Notes under the pieces: model-generated | What the model saw: only the letters and a program-made list of their open reading frames with translations | What the model was told of the DNA's origin: nothing | The model's database searches: none | Translations under genes and position numbers: made by a program | Part shown: positions 29,176 through 43,299 of the stretch, one piece after another | How the letters are laid out: every line of letters begins with the position of its first letter | How positions within the stretch are numbered: the first letter of the stretch is position 1 | Origin: Cristatella mucedo | Taxonomy: Eukaryota; Bryozoa; Phylactolaemata; Cristatellidae | Length of the DNA stretch: 64,000 nucleotides | NCBI GenBank assembly: GCA_009760855.2 | Contig: WPIO01000029.1 | Coordinates: 1,547,001 to 1,611,000 of the forward strand | Direction: 5' to 3'

Positions 29176-29385
29176 CACAATAATAATACATTTGTATAGC
29201 ACCATTAGAGAACTGAATCTCTCTCTAGGCACTTTACAGATGCTGCATGTAAAGCATTACCAAGTATTTGGTGGTAACATCCGCAAGCAGCAGGGAAACC
29301 AAGCAGCAGGCACGAGCAAGCAGGTACAGGCACACGAAGGACGAATCACAAAGACCAACCAACTGCTGTAATAAAAAGGTGCGCT
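29176..29385 (-). mobile_element. L2-like LINE tail (diverged)
   Basis: ATAATAATA run, then GTATAGCACCATTAGAGAACTG, AATCTCTCTCTAGGCAC, and a diverged 3' UTR with GACGAATCACAAAGACCAACC, matching the L2 order. Confidence 0.75.
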
Positions 29386-30185
29386 GCACTTTTATAGCTT
29401 TTAGTTTGTGCAGTCTGTCGCGATCTGAGAGTTAGTCTATACTCAAGTCTCCTGTCACAAAGTAGCATCGACGGTTAAGTTATGGCTAATGCTGCGACTT
29501 GTTGCAGTAATAAATGAGTTCTCTTCAACCCTACACTGTTTGGATTGATGTCGGCATCAAAACAAAGAATGAGTTGAGTGCTATCATGTTCAAAGAAAGA
29601 AGCAATACAGGAAGCTGAATGTGACAAGAAAGCTTCGTGCGCTGCATGTTCTTATGAGACTAATATTTTGCTCCCTGAATATTTAGCTTTCCCCCAGCCT
29701 GCATTGGTAACTGTCGTTTCTGCTGCCTCCGTCAGTTTCCTGCTTCCACTTGAACCGTCTGAGTCGGCGAAGTGGCAAGCTGCCTGAATGAGCATAACCA
29801 ACGGGAAGACTTACTGTGCCTAATTTAAGAAATTTAGCCAAGCGCCGCACAACGAAATAACTGCAGAGAAATATACTTAATTAATGATTAGAAATGGAAA
29901 TTTTTGCAGCGGTTTGCAGGACCTACACAAGCTTAGCTATTCAGCTGAACCACCACATCAGCATCAGCCTCCTTAGTTCCTCAGGTCCTGGACAAAAGAC
30001 AATTGGTAATAGATTCCACCGTGCTTTTCTTTTAGTGAGACGGAGGCGATTAACGTCCAATGTTGTGAAAAGCAGTGCACTGAGTTTAGGAATGCTGTAG
30101 ACAACTCTGTAGCATAAAATAAACGTGTTTAGTTCTCGTGGCTTTTCGGAGTTACAGCTATACATGCGCTGACGTACATACACGT
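29386..30185. other. No recognisable feature
   Basis: AT-rich sequence with short frames only. Confidence 0.4.
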
Positions 30186-30187
30186 AA

Positions 30188-31127
30188 TACTAATAATACT
30201 AATAATAATAAAGTTGTTATAGCGTCCTCAGAGAACTCAATCTCTTTCTAGGCATTTTACATTTGCTGCAAAGTAAGCATAAGCGAGGGGTTAGTGGTAG
30301 CATGCTCATTGACAAAAAGCACAACTCGGTTAGAGGTGACATGCTCTGGGTCAGCATGCAAATATGGTTAGCAGCAGCATGCACAGTGTCAGCACGCATA
30401 AGCGCACAAAGGACACATTACATGGACCCACAGAATACTGTGATAACTAGATGCGTTTTTAGCTTCTTTCAAAATGTTGCCAAGTCAGGGTATGTCGTGA
30501 CGTCAGTGGCGAGTGCTCCAGGCTTTGAGAGCATACGACTAAAGGTACGGTTGCCAAAGGATTTGAACTTCGTACGAGGTATAGGTAAACGATTAGATTC
30601 CGATAAGCAGGTGGTGCGATGCTTAGGCTGGTTAGGCGAGTAGATCTGGTTGGTAGGCTGGAGCCATATAATGAAGGAACCTAAAAAGGAGTTACTGAAC
30701 CTTGAAGTCAATGCGTTGCTTGACTGGGAGCCAGTGCAGGTCGGCGAGAAGTGGTGTGATGTGGCAACTGCGATGCTCACGACAGACAAGCTCAGCTGCA
30801 GAGTTTTGCACCAGCTGTAAGTGCCTGTGTGCACAGACTAGCGAGCAGTGAGTTACAGAAGTTGAGGCAGGATGTCACAAATGCATTGACCAATTTAGAT
30901 GCAGTATCCCTGTCTTAAAATGCCCGAATTTTAGCAACGTTACTTAGCTAAAAGAAGTAGGCAGACAGACTTCGGAGCTGATGTGGTCGTCTAAGGAAAG
31001 GCCACTGTCGAACAGCACACCACCGAGATTTCGTGTAGATTCAATAAAGGAGATATGCTGGCAGGGCCGATTGTGAGTGTTAATCCTCCCAATTTCCAAA
31101 TCACACTAAGTTTGCCAATAACCAGGA
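30188..31127 (-). mobile_element. L2 LINE copy, 5'-truncated, decayed
   Basis: ATT-type tail and hairpin at 30200-30275, the 3' UTR, then reverse-strand coding sequence through the LLADLHWLP and TSRL-like regions up to the KPSVIQ region (GCCAATAACCAGGAAGG). Many frameshifts. Confidence 0.88.
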
Positions 31128-31129
31128 AG

Positions 31130-31630
31130 GTTATATATATATACATGTGTGTGCATGCGTGTGGGTAAGCATCAGTGCCTAAAACGCACCACCGGCAGTG
31201 GTTGCTGGTCAATGTATGCATGGCAGAGCTTCCCTGTAAACACGTACATACCAGCTATCGGTGCCGCCTTTTCAGGCTATGCTATTCCTCCCCGCTCATG
31301 CCCGGGCTCCACTGGTGCTGGCTACCCTCATGGCAGCCCGCCTCCAGTGCTTGTAGCGATCCTTGTATCGACTCCAGTGCTTGCAGCCGACAAAAGACCT
31401 TGCGTCATTTGGCTCTACACTCGGGGAGCTTGTCAACGATGACCCGGGGAGTTGCTCTGTGCAGTTCTCTGGCTCCTCTCTTGATGAGAAACTGAGCATC
31501 TCCATCTTCCCCCTATCGCTACTTTCCTCAGCCTTCACCCACGCGAGACAGGGAGCTGCTGCCTGCCTCCGCCTCTCTTTTCTAGCCCTTTAAGTCCTAG
31601 CCGAGTTCGGAGCGAGCGCCCACCCTTAGC
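31130..31630. other. No recognisable gene
   Basis: Short overlapping frames on both strands; no motif recognised. Confidence 0.4.
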
Positions 31631-31631
31631 A

Positions 31632-31909
31632 TAATAATAATACACTTGATAAAGCGCCCTCAGAGAACTTAATCTCTGTCTAGGCTCTTTACATTTGCTG
31701 CAAAGGGAAATGCAATTGAATGGTAAGTAAAATCATGCTTGAAAAACAAACAATGAATAATATTGTTAGGGGTGACATGCACAGGGTCATCGTGCAAATG
31801 TGGTTAGTGGCAGCATGCACAGTGTCAGCACGCATAAGCACATCAAGGACGAATCACAGGGACCCACTAAATGCTGTCCTAAATAGGTGTGTTTTAAGTT
31901 CCTTTTAAA
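31632..31909 (-). mobile_element. L2 LINE 3' end fragment
   Basis: Well-preserved (ATT)n tail, hairpin and 3' UTR through TGCTGTCCTAAATAGGTG to TTCCTTTTAAA, truncated at the coding end. Confidence 0.92.
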
Positions 31910-32024
31910 GCATGTCTTCTTTAGGCTCAGAGGTGACCCTGCCGGCCTCTGAGGGTCACTCCTATGATACTGCCCCCCCCACCGCAGGGACTGCTGCCCC
32001 TGCTGACTGCAGCAGACTCTCACA

Positions 32025-32104
32025 CACATACACTCACGCACGCGCGCACACACCCACACCCACACGCATACACATACACATACACATACATATACATATA
32101 TAAA
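32025..32104. repeat. CA/TACA-rich microsatellite
   Basis: Imperfect CA, CG and ATACAC repeats. Confidence 0.9.
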
Positions 32105-32351
32105 CGTCGGGAAATTAAATCCCTGCATTCGAGCGAGAGGCGATTTAAATGCAAGCTTTGTGCTGTTATGATTGAGCTCAACGGTACATAATGTTGACCG
32201 AATGCATTTACTTATACTGTTTTGTTATGCCGATATTTTGTAATTAATGCTTAGGCCTCTAGCCGATGTCTTAAAAACGTACGTTTGCATGGTCTGATTG
32301 GTCAAGATTAGCACTAGCTAGTCTCTAGTTGTTGAAGGGTTTAGCCTTCAT

Positions 32352-33092
32352 TGTACCCAGGCTGGGTTCGGTTGGCTGGGACCGGACGGCTATAGTAGTG
32401 AGGGTTAGGGTCACCGGCTAGGCCGGGGTCGGACCTACGGCACGGCCGGATGTATGCGGTGACGTGAGGTCACCGGGGCTCTTGGGTACGGGAAGTTTGC
32501 CAAGTAAGTCGTGGTGTTGGAGGCTCCCGGTCTCGCCGAGTTATGCACCTGGATTCGTGCAGGCGTGCTCCGGCGATGCTGCCACGCACGCAAGGGAACT
32601 AGTACCCAAGGCCCGAGCGGAGCTGGATAGCTTGCTCGTTGTTGACTTGTTTATAACGCGTCCCCCCCCGTGTAGTGCGTTCGTGACCCCCCCCCCGTGT
32701 GTTGGCGTCTTTCGGTGGAAGCTTACGACTGTGGTAGTTGTCGACTCGGACTAGCCAGCAGTTACTCAGCCAGCCGGGTTTTGGACGGCGTACGCTCGTA
32801 CTGTTGGATTCGGAGTCGGTACAGCGACAGGACTGCAGAAGCCGACTGACCCCAACTAAAACGTTTGTTCGCGCTTGCTGCGTCGTCTTGCGCCCCCGTA
32901 GTGTACTGTGTATAGGACCCTCCCTGTAGACTTGTTTAGTTCCCCCGTTGTTGTTGGCGCATGCGTTATAAAGATGTTTAACCTGACGGCCGCTCGTCTT
33001 ACCCTAGCTCGGCAGCATGGCGAGCGGCAGCGTGGCCGGAGTATGGCGGGGTTTGGCGGGAAATAGCCTTTGACCCCTGGAACCTGGTTACA
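32352..33092 (+). mobile_element. Possible solo LTR (or short TIR element), 741 bp
   Basis: GC-rich element bounded by TGTACCCAGG and the inverted CCTGGTTACA, with TCAT directly repeated on both sides (32348-32351 and 33093-33096). A TATA-like GCGTTATAAAG lies near its 3' end. A truncated reverse copy is at 51.1-51.7 kb. TG..CA ends and a 4-bp duplication suit an LTR, but a small inverted-repeat transposon is not excluded, and no internal retrotransposon region is seen. Confidence 0.65.
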
Positions 33093-33454
33093 TCATTAAT
33101 GAATTTAATTTGGGAAGATATTGGCCACTGAAAGGCCCTCAGGTTACACTGTAAGTGCCGAGTACAATGCTGACCTTGGGCATAAACACAATCACAATCG
33201 TCGAGCTGGAGGCAGCACCGTGTGCAGACGATGACAGAAGCTTATTTAAGATGCTATCCAATATGGCCAGTGCCTGGTGGGGCATAATGGGTACGGGTAG
33301 CTGCCGGGGAGGGAGGGAATAAGTTCTCTTTTCTGCTGATAGCGAGTAGACAGAGCACTGTAGGCCACAAAGATGTCCTTGCCACGTTAGCCTTGCATGC
33401 AGGCAGAACTCAACAGTAGCGATTTCCATTTCAAAGCTCTGTCGTACGTGCACC

Positions 33455-33572
33455 GACTGGCAGTAAGTGCTTGCACTCCCATAAGACAGTGAGACAGACG
33501 ACAGCAGCTGTGCACGTCCGGAGAGTTCTTTGAGCCCATGCAGCACACCGGAAGGCATTGTTTCATTACCCA
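33455..33572 (-). repeat. Dispersed duplicate segment, copy 2
   Basis: Second copy of the segment at 27655-27790: shared TGCACGTCCGGAGAGTTCTT and ACACCGGAAGGCATTGTTTC blocks, same orientation. Confidence 0.75.
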
Positions 33573-33579
33573 ATCGGCC

Positions 33580-35870
<2,291 letters not shown>

Positions 35871-35875
35871 AATTC

Positions 35876-36368
35876 TGATGGGTAGGCTAGAGCCAGAGAA
35901 TGAAAGGACCTACAAGTGAGTGACAGAACCTTGAATTAGATCTGCTGCTTAATTTGGAGCCAGTACAATTACAAGCCAGTACACAGTACTAGGTCGGCAA
36001 GAAGTGGTGTGATGTTGCAACTGCACCGCTCACGACAGTCAAGCCTGGCTGCAGAGTTTTTCAACAACTGTGGGTGCCTGACTGCACACGCCGGTAGACT
36101 GGCAAGCAGTGAGTTACATAAGTCAAGACGACATGCATGGATACATTTTGCTGTAATTGTCTTGTCCAAGCTAGTCCGAATTTTAGCAATTTAATGTAAC
36201 TTGAAGTAGGCAGACTTTACTATGGACCTAACGTGATCCTATTGTACAAGGTCACTTTGGAAAAAGACAGCTAGATTTCTTGCAGATGCAATAGGCGATA
36301 TGCTGACAGAGCCGATATTGAATTTTAAGAGTTACACCAGGGCTTTCCAATAAATAGTAAGTTTGTAT
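35876..36368 (-). mobile_element. L2 LINE internal fragment (diverged)
   Basis: Reverse-strand L2 coding remnants: the SLHSMAP-like start (GGCTAGAGCCAGAGAATGAA), the LADL..LH region with a small internal insertion, CRERCSCNITPLLADL, and the upstream TSRLDFCNSL counterpart. It lacks the 3' tail. Confidence 0.78.
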
Positions 36369-38275
36369 GATAGGGTGCAACATTTTTGCACGATCAAACG
36401 GTTTTTGGCGACTAATTCAAAGTGTAAATGTATATATGTTTGAAATTTTGAACTTGCGATTTTGTAACATTTCGGGGAACACCGTTTGACAATTCATCAT
36501 AGGTTTTTTGTGGTACAGATTGAACCCTCTCTTACTGTTCCACAGCGAATCGAAGGACGAAGTGGTATTTCCACATACTAAGCTATACTTCAGCGGATAC
36601 GAACGTCTTGGTGGGTAATTTAATAACTTGGTTCAAAACAGAGCTTGTTGGCCAGCAGTGCTTCGCCGCTTCCATGGAGGAGCCGTTCGAATTCAAAGTT
36701 ACGTAGCAACGAGTACAGAGCTAGGTCAATCCTAGTGTTTAATCGTATTTTTGCTGCAATTTCCTCATATTAGGTCATATTGTCCTAATTTTATGACATT
36801 AGCCAGTATTTTGAATTGTTAAAATTTTTGTAAGTAAAGTAATTAAGCGATAATTGAGACAGGCTTGAAGATTCTTACACACTTAGACCCCAAGAGTGAG
36901 AATCAATTGGTAACCATTGGTCTAAGGTCTTTTTTCTGAATCACCGAAAATATTCTTGCGACGCAGAGTTATGCTAATCAGTCTATTGACATTATTGCTT
37001 GCTCATCTGTATACCAAGTCCTGCGTGGTTTCTGTTACTTGCATTTACAGTAATCTTCAGAAAAATCAAAGTTATGTCTTATTTCTTTTTGAATCACTCA
37101 CAAGGCTGAAATGTAGTTGGATTTAGAGAGTTCTTAGTACGTTGATAGATACTGGTAGATCATTAATGGACTGCTCGACACGTGATGGGACACGTGTTAG
37201 TAGGCTTTCTTGAGTTCTCCTGTGGCTGCGAGCTCCATGCCAATCAATGCCAATTTTCGAATTTTAGATGGGAGTAATGAACTCGGCAGCTTATGCATTA
37301 TCATGCTCTGATAGTATTCGTTGAGTTGAGAGAAGTTGCAAAAAGGGCGTATCCCTCTGTGTTTTAGTTGCTGGATAGAGTTTCCTATGCGAAAACTTTG
37401 TACAGCTGATGTACTAAAACTTACGGAAAATAGTCTTTAGATCTTTTCAAGAGTGAAAATAAACAATTTTTCAGATCATCTACAGCAGTTATTACACACC
37501 TCCTTGGAAACGGAAGTCAGCAACTACAACAAAAGGTGTATGCTACTTTTTTGAGATAAATAAGGAGCGCTCAGTGCTGCAAAAATCGATTGCCCAAGGT
37601 TTGTCTGTACGTTATATATTAAACACCTTTTTGGGTTTATTTATTTAAAGAGAAACCAGGGCAGTTTTTTGCTGCTTACAATTCCTATCAACCCTAAGTT
37701 TAGGCCAGGTCTATGCGGTTAGTCGCAGAAGGAGACGCGATGACATATCCCAGATTTCGGCATAGGTGTTAAGCCTCCGCCTGAATGAGCGAGAACAAGG
37801 CAAAGGCCTTTCATTCAAAGCCACGTTCGGAAGGCTATTTAAAAATTCTAGAATCGCTGTTTAAAGAGGCTAAGAGTGCTAAAGGCTAGCCTCCTAGAAG
37901 TCCATTTCGGAGGCTTTAACAGAAAATAGTTCTTCTGCTTTGAGAAACCTGAAGCTTCGACTTGGCATTTGCCCTTATGAGCTTGCATGCAAAGAATTTG
38001 GCTATTCCATTCCAGAAATGACCGTCTATGGGATAATCAATACTTCAAATGATCCATGTATGGGGAAGGTCCTCCTTAGTTTTGAATGTCATACTTGAAT
38101 GATATAAACGTGGTAGTACTCTTTTAAGGAATTCAATGAATCCGTGAGCCAAAAGCTCTGAATCCGACCAAAACTCCAGAGATGCTCTCTAAGGCTTATA
38201 GCCTTACCTGGCCGTTGGGCGAATATATATATATACATATATACATATATATGTATAATGTTGCATAAGTATATG
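36369..38275. other. 1.9 kb without a recognised feature
   Basis: AT-rich. No significant frame, tRNA, SINE or LINE signature seen. Confidence 0.45.
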
Positions 38276-38282
38276 CAAAGCT

Positions 38283-38566
38283 GGAAGGAACCTAATGGAA
38301 GGAACCTAAAAACACACCTATTTAGGACAGCATTTAGTGGGTCCCTGTGATTCGTCCTTGATGTGCTTATGCGTGCTGACACTGTGCGTGCTGCCACTAA
38401 CCACATTTGCATGCTGACCCTGTGCATGTCACCCCTAACCATATTATTCATTTCGTTTGTTTTTCAAGCATGATTTTACTTACCATTCCATTGCATTTCA
38501 CTTTACAGCAAATGTAAAGCGCCTAGAGAGAGAGATTAAGTTCTCTGAGGGCGCTTTATCAAGTGA

Positions 38567-38597
<31 letters not shown>
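38283..38597 (+). mobile_element. L2 LINE 3' end fragment
   Basis: From GGAACCTAAAAACACACC through the L2 3' UTR, hairpin (GCGCCTAGAGAG ... CTCTGAGGGCGC) and (ATT)n. AAAGCT occurs just before (38277-38282) and just after the tail, a possible target-site duplication. Confidence 0.92.
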
Positions 38598-38598
<1 letters not shown>

Positions 38599-38769
38599 AG
38601 CTCTTAATTAATTGCTATGAATTAACTGCAAAACAATCTCAAAAGTGATTGTAGGGCCTCGAAAACGTTTCCGTGCATTAATCACTCGCTTCTGTGAGGT
38701 CGAACCGAATTGGTTGCATGAGTTTGGCAGGTGAAGTGCAACAAGTTGCGCCACCCACGTTATATAATT

Positions 38770-38825
38770 TCTCATCGACCTACACTGACTTCTCACCAAG
38801 CACCGGCTAGATTTCAAGGTTATAT
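38770..38825 (+). mobile_element. L2 coding scrap
   Basis: A short forward stretch translates to a decayed LH.LLTKHRLDFKVI, the counterpart of LHWLPVKQRIDFKVL in L2. Confidence 0.55.
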
Positions 38826-38829
38826 AACT

Positions 38830-39860
38830 CGAATGGCGGTTTCTTTGATCTCTCCACCCGGCTTATAGGTCTGAAATAATTTTATATCGGATTACCGATC
38901 TCCTATCAACCGATCATCTGACTCACGTCAGTTTGATGTGTCTCTTACCACACTTACAATCCTGCAGAGAAATTGCCACAAGCTCACTTGCTCCCTAAGC
39001 CAGCAGCTCGTTACCGACCAAAATCTTGACATCCCTGACTTGAATATAGCCGCAAAAGATACTGAAAACCCTAAATATGTCATGGCTTTGCTCTGTGTGC
39101 GTGAATTGTTTATGTGTGTTCATAAGTACATAAATTGCGATTGTTACGCATTCAAAACCGGTAATACGGTATTTCTAAAAAATTTCATCAGCGCCTTGAG
39201 AGACATTGAGTAATTATATACGGCTGTTGAAATGCATTCACACTACTCTTGCAGTTACTCAAGTGGAGCTAGTATCAGTTGGCTACAATACCGACTGACT
39301 AATTTATTTTAGGCGGCAAACTACAGGTCTCTTTGAAAGAGCAAGGATGCAGGGCCCTGGTAGTAATTGCACGTACGTGAAATTGTAGAAGTTGTATTTC
39401 TTTTATGCAATAAGCGGAAATATTCGGAATGAAAGTCCTTACAGCTTACAGCTACGAGAAAGTCGGTTTTGAGTGTTTTCTCAGTGAATTAAGTTGCTGC
39501 TGGAAGTTTGCACCATGGCCAGTTAGCAGGTGAGTTAGAAATATTTGCCAAAGACCTTGGTCGGTAACTAGAGTGGGAAGGATTACTTTTGATTTCCCCA
39601 GAGTCCAAGTGCGAGAGTAAGAGCACCTCCAAGTGCATCTGAATCTCAACTCGAGCACAAATGCTAGCCATTCAAGCCTTTTCCAGATTGATAGCCCTTT
39701 ATCATCAGGCACCGAAGGCTTCTTAAGAGCTGAGAACTACAAGCGTACCAGAATGTCTGCAGTTTCAATCTTGTCGATTAAATGAAGCTCCTTAGGCTAT
39801 TTTACAGGCACTACCACAGCCTGCTAAAATAATTAATAATTAATATTATTTATTGAGTGG
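38830..39860. other. No recognisable feature
   Basis: Short frames only; no family recognised. Confidence 0.4.
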
Positions 39861-39866
39861 TAGATC

Positions 39867-40071
39867 TGACACTGTGCATGCTGCCACTAACCACATTTGC
39901 ATGCTGACCCTGTGCATGTCACCCCTAACCATATTATTCATTTCGTTTGTTTTTCAAGCATGATTTTACTTACCATTCAATTGCATTTCACTTTACAGCA
40001 AATGTAAAGCGCCTAGAGAGAGATTAAGTTCTCTGAGGGCGCTTTATCAAGTGAATTATTATTATTATTAA
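39867..40071 (+). mobile_element. L2 LINE 3' tail fragment
   Basis: Begins abruptly at TGACACTGTGCATGCTGCC in the L2 3' UTR and ends with the full hairpin and (ATT)n. Confidence 0.93.
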
Positions 40072-40750
40072 AATCATTTAGGGCCTAGATGATACAATCA
40101 GCAATGCGTCTTCAGCTGAAGAAAATAGTGGTGCTAGTATACCTAGCCTCTCGAGTTCATCAAGGAAACCAACAATTCTACAATAGAATTCTTACAGGCG
40201 TCATCATGTATTAGAAGTCAGGGTTCCTCTGGAATGATAAGTTGGCATGCAAACTTAGTATTGAAGTGGTTAGTGAGATGCGTTGGAAGGTACAACAATG
40301 GAATGGCTCTTTTGTAATGATTGCTGTAGTGTCCCACATGCCTGAAGGCGATAATGGGCACGCAACTGTATCCCAGCAACTATGTCCATGAAACAGAATA
40401 CTTAGGTGATCTTCATTTGCTTATGGTTTCGTACAAGTAGTTTTGAAGAGAAAGTCGGCTCTGTGGTTTTATTTAATTGATGACACTGCCCCTGATCGCT
40501 TTACGAGTGGGCTGCGACACTCGATGTGGTAAGCAGCCCGGACGTGCTATTAGTGTTTGTTTTGACAAGGGAGTCGGGGGACTCCGGTGGGCGAGAGGGG
40601 CGAGGAGAGTCGTGCTTCGCCCTGCTCCGTGTGGAAGAGGAATAAACTGGCGGTGTTGCTCGTCGGTCGGTGTCTTGTGCCGTCCGCGACAATAATTCGG
40701 GCTACAGGCTCTGAGGCATATTGTGACAGCTACGTTTTATTATCTTTTAG
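40072..40750. other. No gene recognised; possible LTR-like debris at 40560-40700
   Basis: AATAAACTGGCGGTGTTGCT near 40641 has a reverse-complement relative near 50630-50665. The AATAAA inside the shared block would fit a polyadenylation signal in an LTR. Too little is shared to define an element. Confidence 0.3.
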
Positions 40751-41038
40751 GGATTTGGGTCAGGCTAATACAGGCATCTACGGACCAGTACTTGGCACGA
40801 TTCGTCGAAGGACAGAGCAATATCTTATGCTGTAAAACTTGGTCCCAACCTGGCTGGGTAATTAAGTGGTACGAGCAGGACTCGTTAACGAGCAGCTCAT
40901 CGACATATCTGTCATCCACTGTCGTCATTAGCTGAGTAGAGGTATATCCAGCCGATGCTGACCATGGCAGCCAAATCAGTTGCATTGCTGAAACATCACA
41001 CGGCAGATTCAGCATCACATTTAACATCACAGCTTACT
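40751..41038 (+). pseudogene. Ig-domain exon with internal TGA stop
   Basis: 288-base exon flanked by TATCTTTTAG and GTAAGC, phase 1 to 1 as is typical for single Ig domains. It reads EGQSNILCCKTWSQPGW, then VIKWYEQDS, SSTVVIS, stop, VEVYPADADHGSQISCIAE and HGRFSITFNITAY. The first Cys, core Trp and second Cys are all present. One in-frame TGA (40933-40935) breaks it, possibly from CGA by CpG decay. Likely a dead exon of an Ig-superfamily receptor or adhesion gene. Confidence 0.72.
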
Positions 41039-41203
41039 GTAAGCATATGTAGATGCACGCTCTTCTATAACTAGTAATAATCCAAACAACTCAGTCGAGC
41101 AATCCAATGAACCTCAGCCGGTGTACACACAGCCTACTAGGTCTGAATTCGTGCGTATATCCAAGGTTTTTACAGGCCTGTGTATTCTTCACTTCATTTC
41201 CAG

Positions 41204-41344
41204 ATCTAGCTCGTATCATGAACAACGGGGCTTTTATTTCGGAACAAATACAGGAACGGCAAGGGCTAGCGGTTTTCAACCGGACATGTATAGCCCACGG
41301 ACGGCCAACTCTAACCGTCATTTGAACATGGAGTAATGATAGAA
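41204..41344 (+). pseudogene. Ig-domain exon, first half, TGA at the core Trp
   Basis: Exon between TTTCCAG and GTAAGT, phase 1 to 1. It reads FISEQIQERQGLAVF, then TCIAHGRPTLTVI, stop, TWSNDR. In Ig domains the residue after GRPTxTVx is the invariant Trp, so the TGA (41323-41325) sits where TGG would be expected. It splices in frame to 41559-41693 to complete one domain. Confidence 0.7.
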
Positions 41345-41558
41345 GTAAGTTATAAGTTAGTTAGTAAGTTAAGAAATAGAAGTAAGTTTCCTTGGGAGGT
41401 TGTGTAACAGGCGCGGGACGGGAATGAGTACCCTCTTTGAGGGTGACATAGGATGCATATATTTAAGGTTGCCTAAAAACCACCTATTGCAAGTAATATG
41501 TACTGCTCGCGTACAAGGCTTTTTCTAGACAAGACTCTCCTCGTGCTCATGTCAACAG

Positions 41559-41693
41559 GACTGGGTTCAGAAACACTCAGCTTCAAGGGAATGTGGATAA
41601 ACTACACTGGAGTATATACCTGTCGTGCGATGAACTATCCTAACCAAATGGACAATCCAGGTGCCGCTTCAAGATACATATTGAAACTAGTGT
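41559..41693 (+). pseudogene. Ig-domain exon, second half
   Basis: Starts after GTCAACAG in phase 1 and reads LGSETLSFKGMWINYTGVYT, then CRAMNYPNQMDN and ASRYILKLV. The YTGVYTCRA motif is the Ig F-strand with the second disulfide Cys. A phase-1 donor GTGGGT follows at 41694. No stop in this half, but its partner exon is broken. Confidence 0.7.
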
Positions 41694-41879
41694 GTGGGTA
41701 TCTGTCAGTTGAGTTAAATTTTAATTTATTCTTGAGTCCAATGCAAATGTTTATGAAAAGGACACGTGGATTTCTTAGTGATACTTCGGTTGTGTGTGCC
41801 TGTTGCAGTAAAAATGGCCGAGCTTGTGTATTTGTGCGCATGCATATGTAGTTTTTAATCTGCATTGCGATAATAACCA

Positions 41880-42644
41880 TAAAGCTGCATTTTCATGATC
41901 AATGAAAGTTTAGGTATGAGATAGGATGATTCGGCTAGCACAAGGTAAATATACTTGAGGTTTATAATGACTGGCTAGGCTGAACGTACCTGCATGATAT
42001 TTTCCTTGAGCTAGATGGTCTATGCAAACAAAACTCAGCCTAGTATATCCTCCGCAAGGACGTGATTTCTCTTTAGAATCGTCACAGATCTCAAATTAGC
42101 TTATTTTGCGTAAGAAGGGTTTTATTTGTGGTTTTTCATTGACCAGCATTCGATACCAAATCCTATCAAGGTTGCAGAAGCTGGGAGTAAATCTGCAGCG
42201 TTAGCTTAATGATGTGTGCTTTTTTATAGGATTTGAAGTAATCAGCCATTGCAGCACTATGTGTTTTCTGGCAGCGATAACTTCGCATTAAAAATCGGAA
42301 TAAAGACCAACGACCTCGTTTTTAACGAAATTACGTTCATTCCGTAGTCCTTTTTTGCGTATCAGTCAGTGTTTGCTGCTTGCTTTTGCATTCATACCCG
42401 TCTCGAATTTTGCTCTTTTTGTACGGCAGCCTCGGTTTAAAACCACCACACAGACTGGTTATCCGATGCAGCCCGTTCGATGAAGACGCTGGCCTCACAT
42501 AACTGATGAGTACTAAGATTAATTATAATTAATTTATTTTAAGATTAATTAGCCGAAAGTGTTCCAGTAGCCTCTTCCTTTTGCAGATGAGTGGACGACC
42601 AGAGGCAGCCGCCAATATCTGACCAAGGTTGCTCCAAGGGCGTT

Positions 42645-42722
<78 letters not shown>

Positions 42723-42820
42723 GATGCCGATGTACTGGTCCTTTACCAAATGCATTTTCCTTATTAGCTGAAAATTACTGAATCGTGTTGACTCGAGTTG
42801 GCCAGCGACTACGAAGTTCA
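41880..42820. other. Spacer between Ig-like exons
   Basis: No recognised feature except the (CT)n tract at 42648-42720. Confidence 0.45.
42648..42720. repeat. (CT)n microsatellite
   Basis: About 36 CT units. Confidence 0.97.
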
Positions 42821-42830
42821 ATTGCTGTAA

Positions 42831-42936
42831 TTTATTTTTTCTTTGACAAATGGTCCGGATATTTATCATTTTGACATCTCACCTAGAGAGGTTTTCGAAA
42901 GCGACGGCGTCATTTTTACTTGTGCTTTAGACTCAG
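42831..42936 (+). pseudogene. Ig-domain exon fragment (B-strand Cys)
   Basis: The open frame reads GPDIYHFDISPREVFESDGV, then IFTCALDS, and ends at a phase-1 GTGAGA donor. No convincing acceptor gives this frame. It looks like the N-terminal half of an Ig domain whose second half is the frame ending at 43418. Confidence 0.55.
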
Positions 42937-43299
42937 GTGAGAATATTTGGTACATGGATAGGCATGGCTTTCTCGCAGCATTGAGAAACATCCGCAACTG
43001 ATTGCCTAATTTACCTAAATAGACCTAAGTAGGATTTTCAAAAATGTACAAGTAAGTTTCTAATAAAACGTTAACTTGATCAATTTTACTCCGACTTTTG
43101 GGCTCTTTATATTTTGCTGCATTTGTTTCAATCGGCTTAAACTTGCTCTTTCTTTACTCTTTCTCTCTCTAGGCATCACTCTACAACTTTCGCTGATCTA
43201 TGACCTTACACACAATACTTGATGAGTTTTTAGATGATTGTGTGAGCGTCGTCTCACTAAAAGAGCAATCTGTTCATTGAGAAATATAAATGTACGCGC

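Noticed and set aside
40751-41344. TGA read as tryptophan in the Ig exons (altered genetic code)
   Set aside because: GT62 B ends with TGA exactly at the family's C-terminus and other genes use TGG for Trp, so the standard code fits; mutation or sequencing error is simpler.
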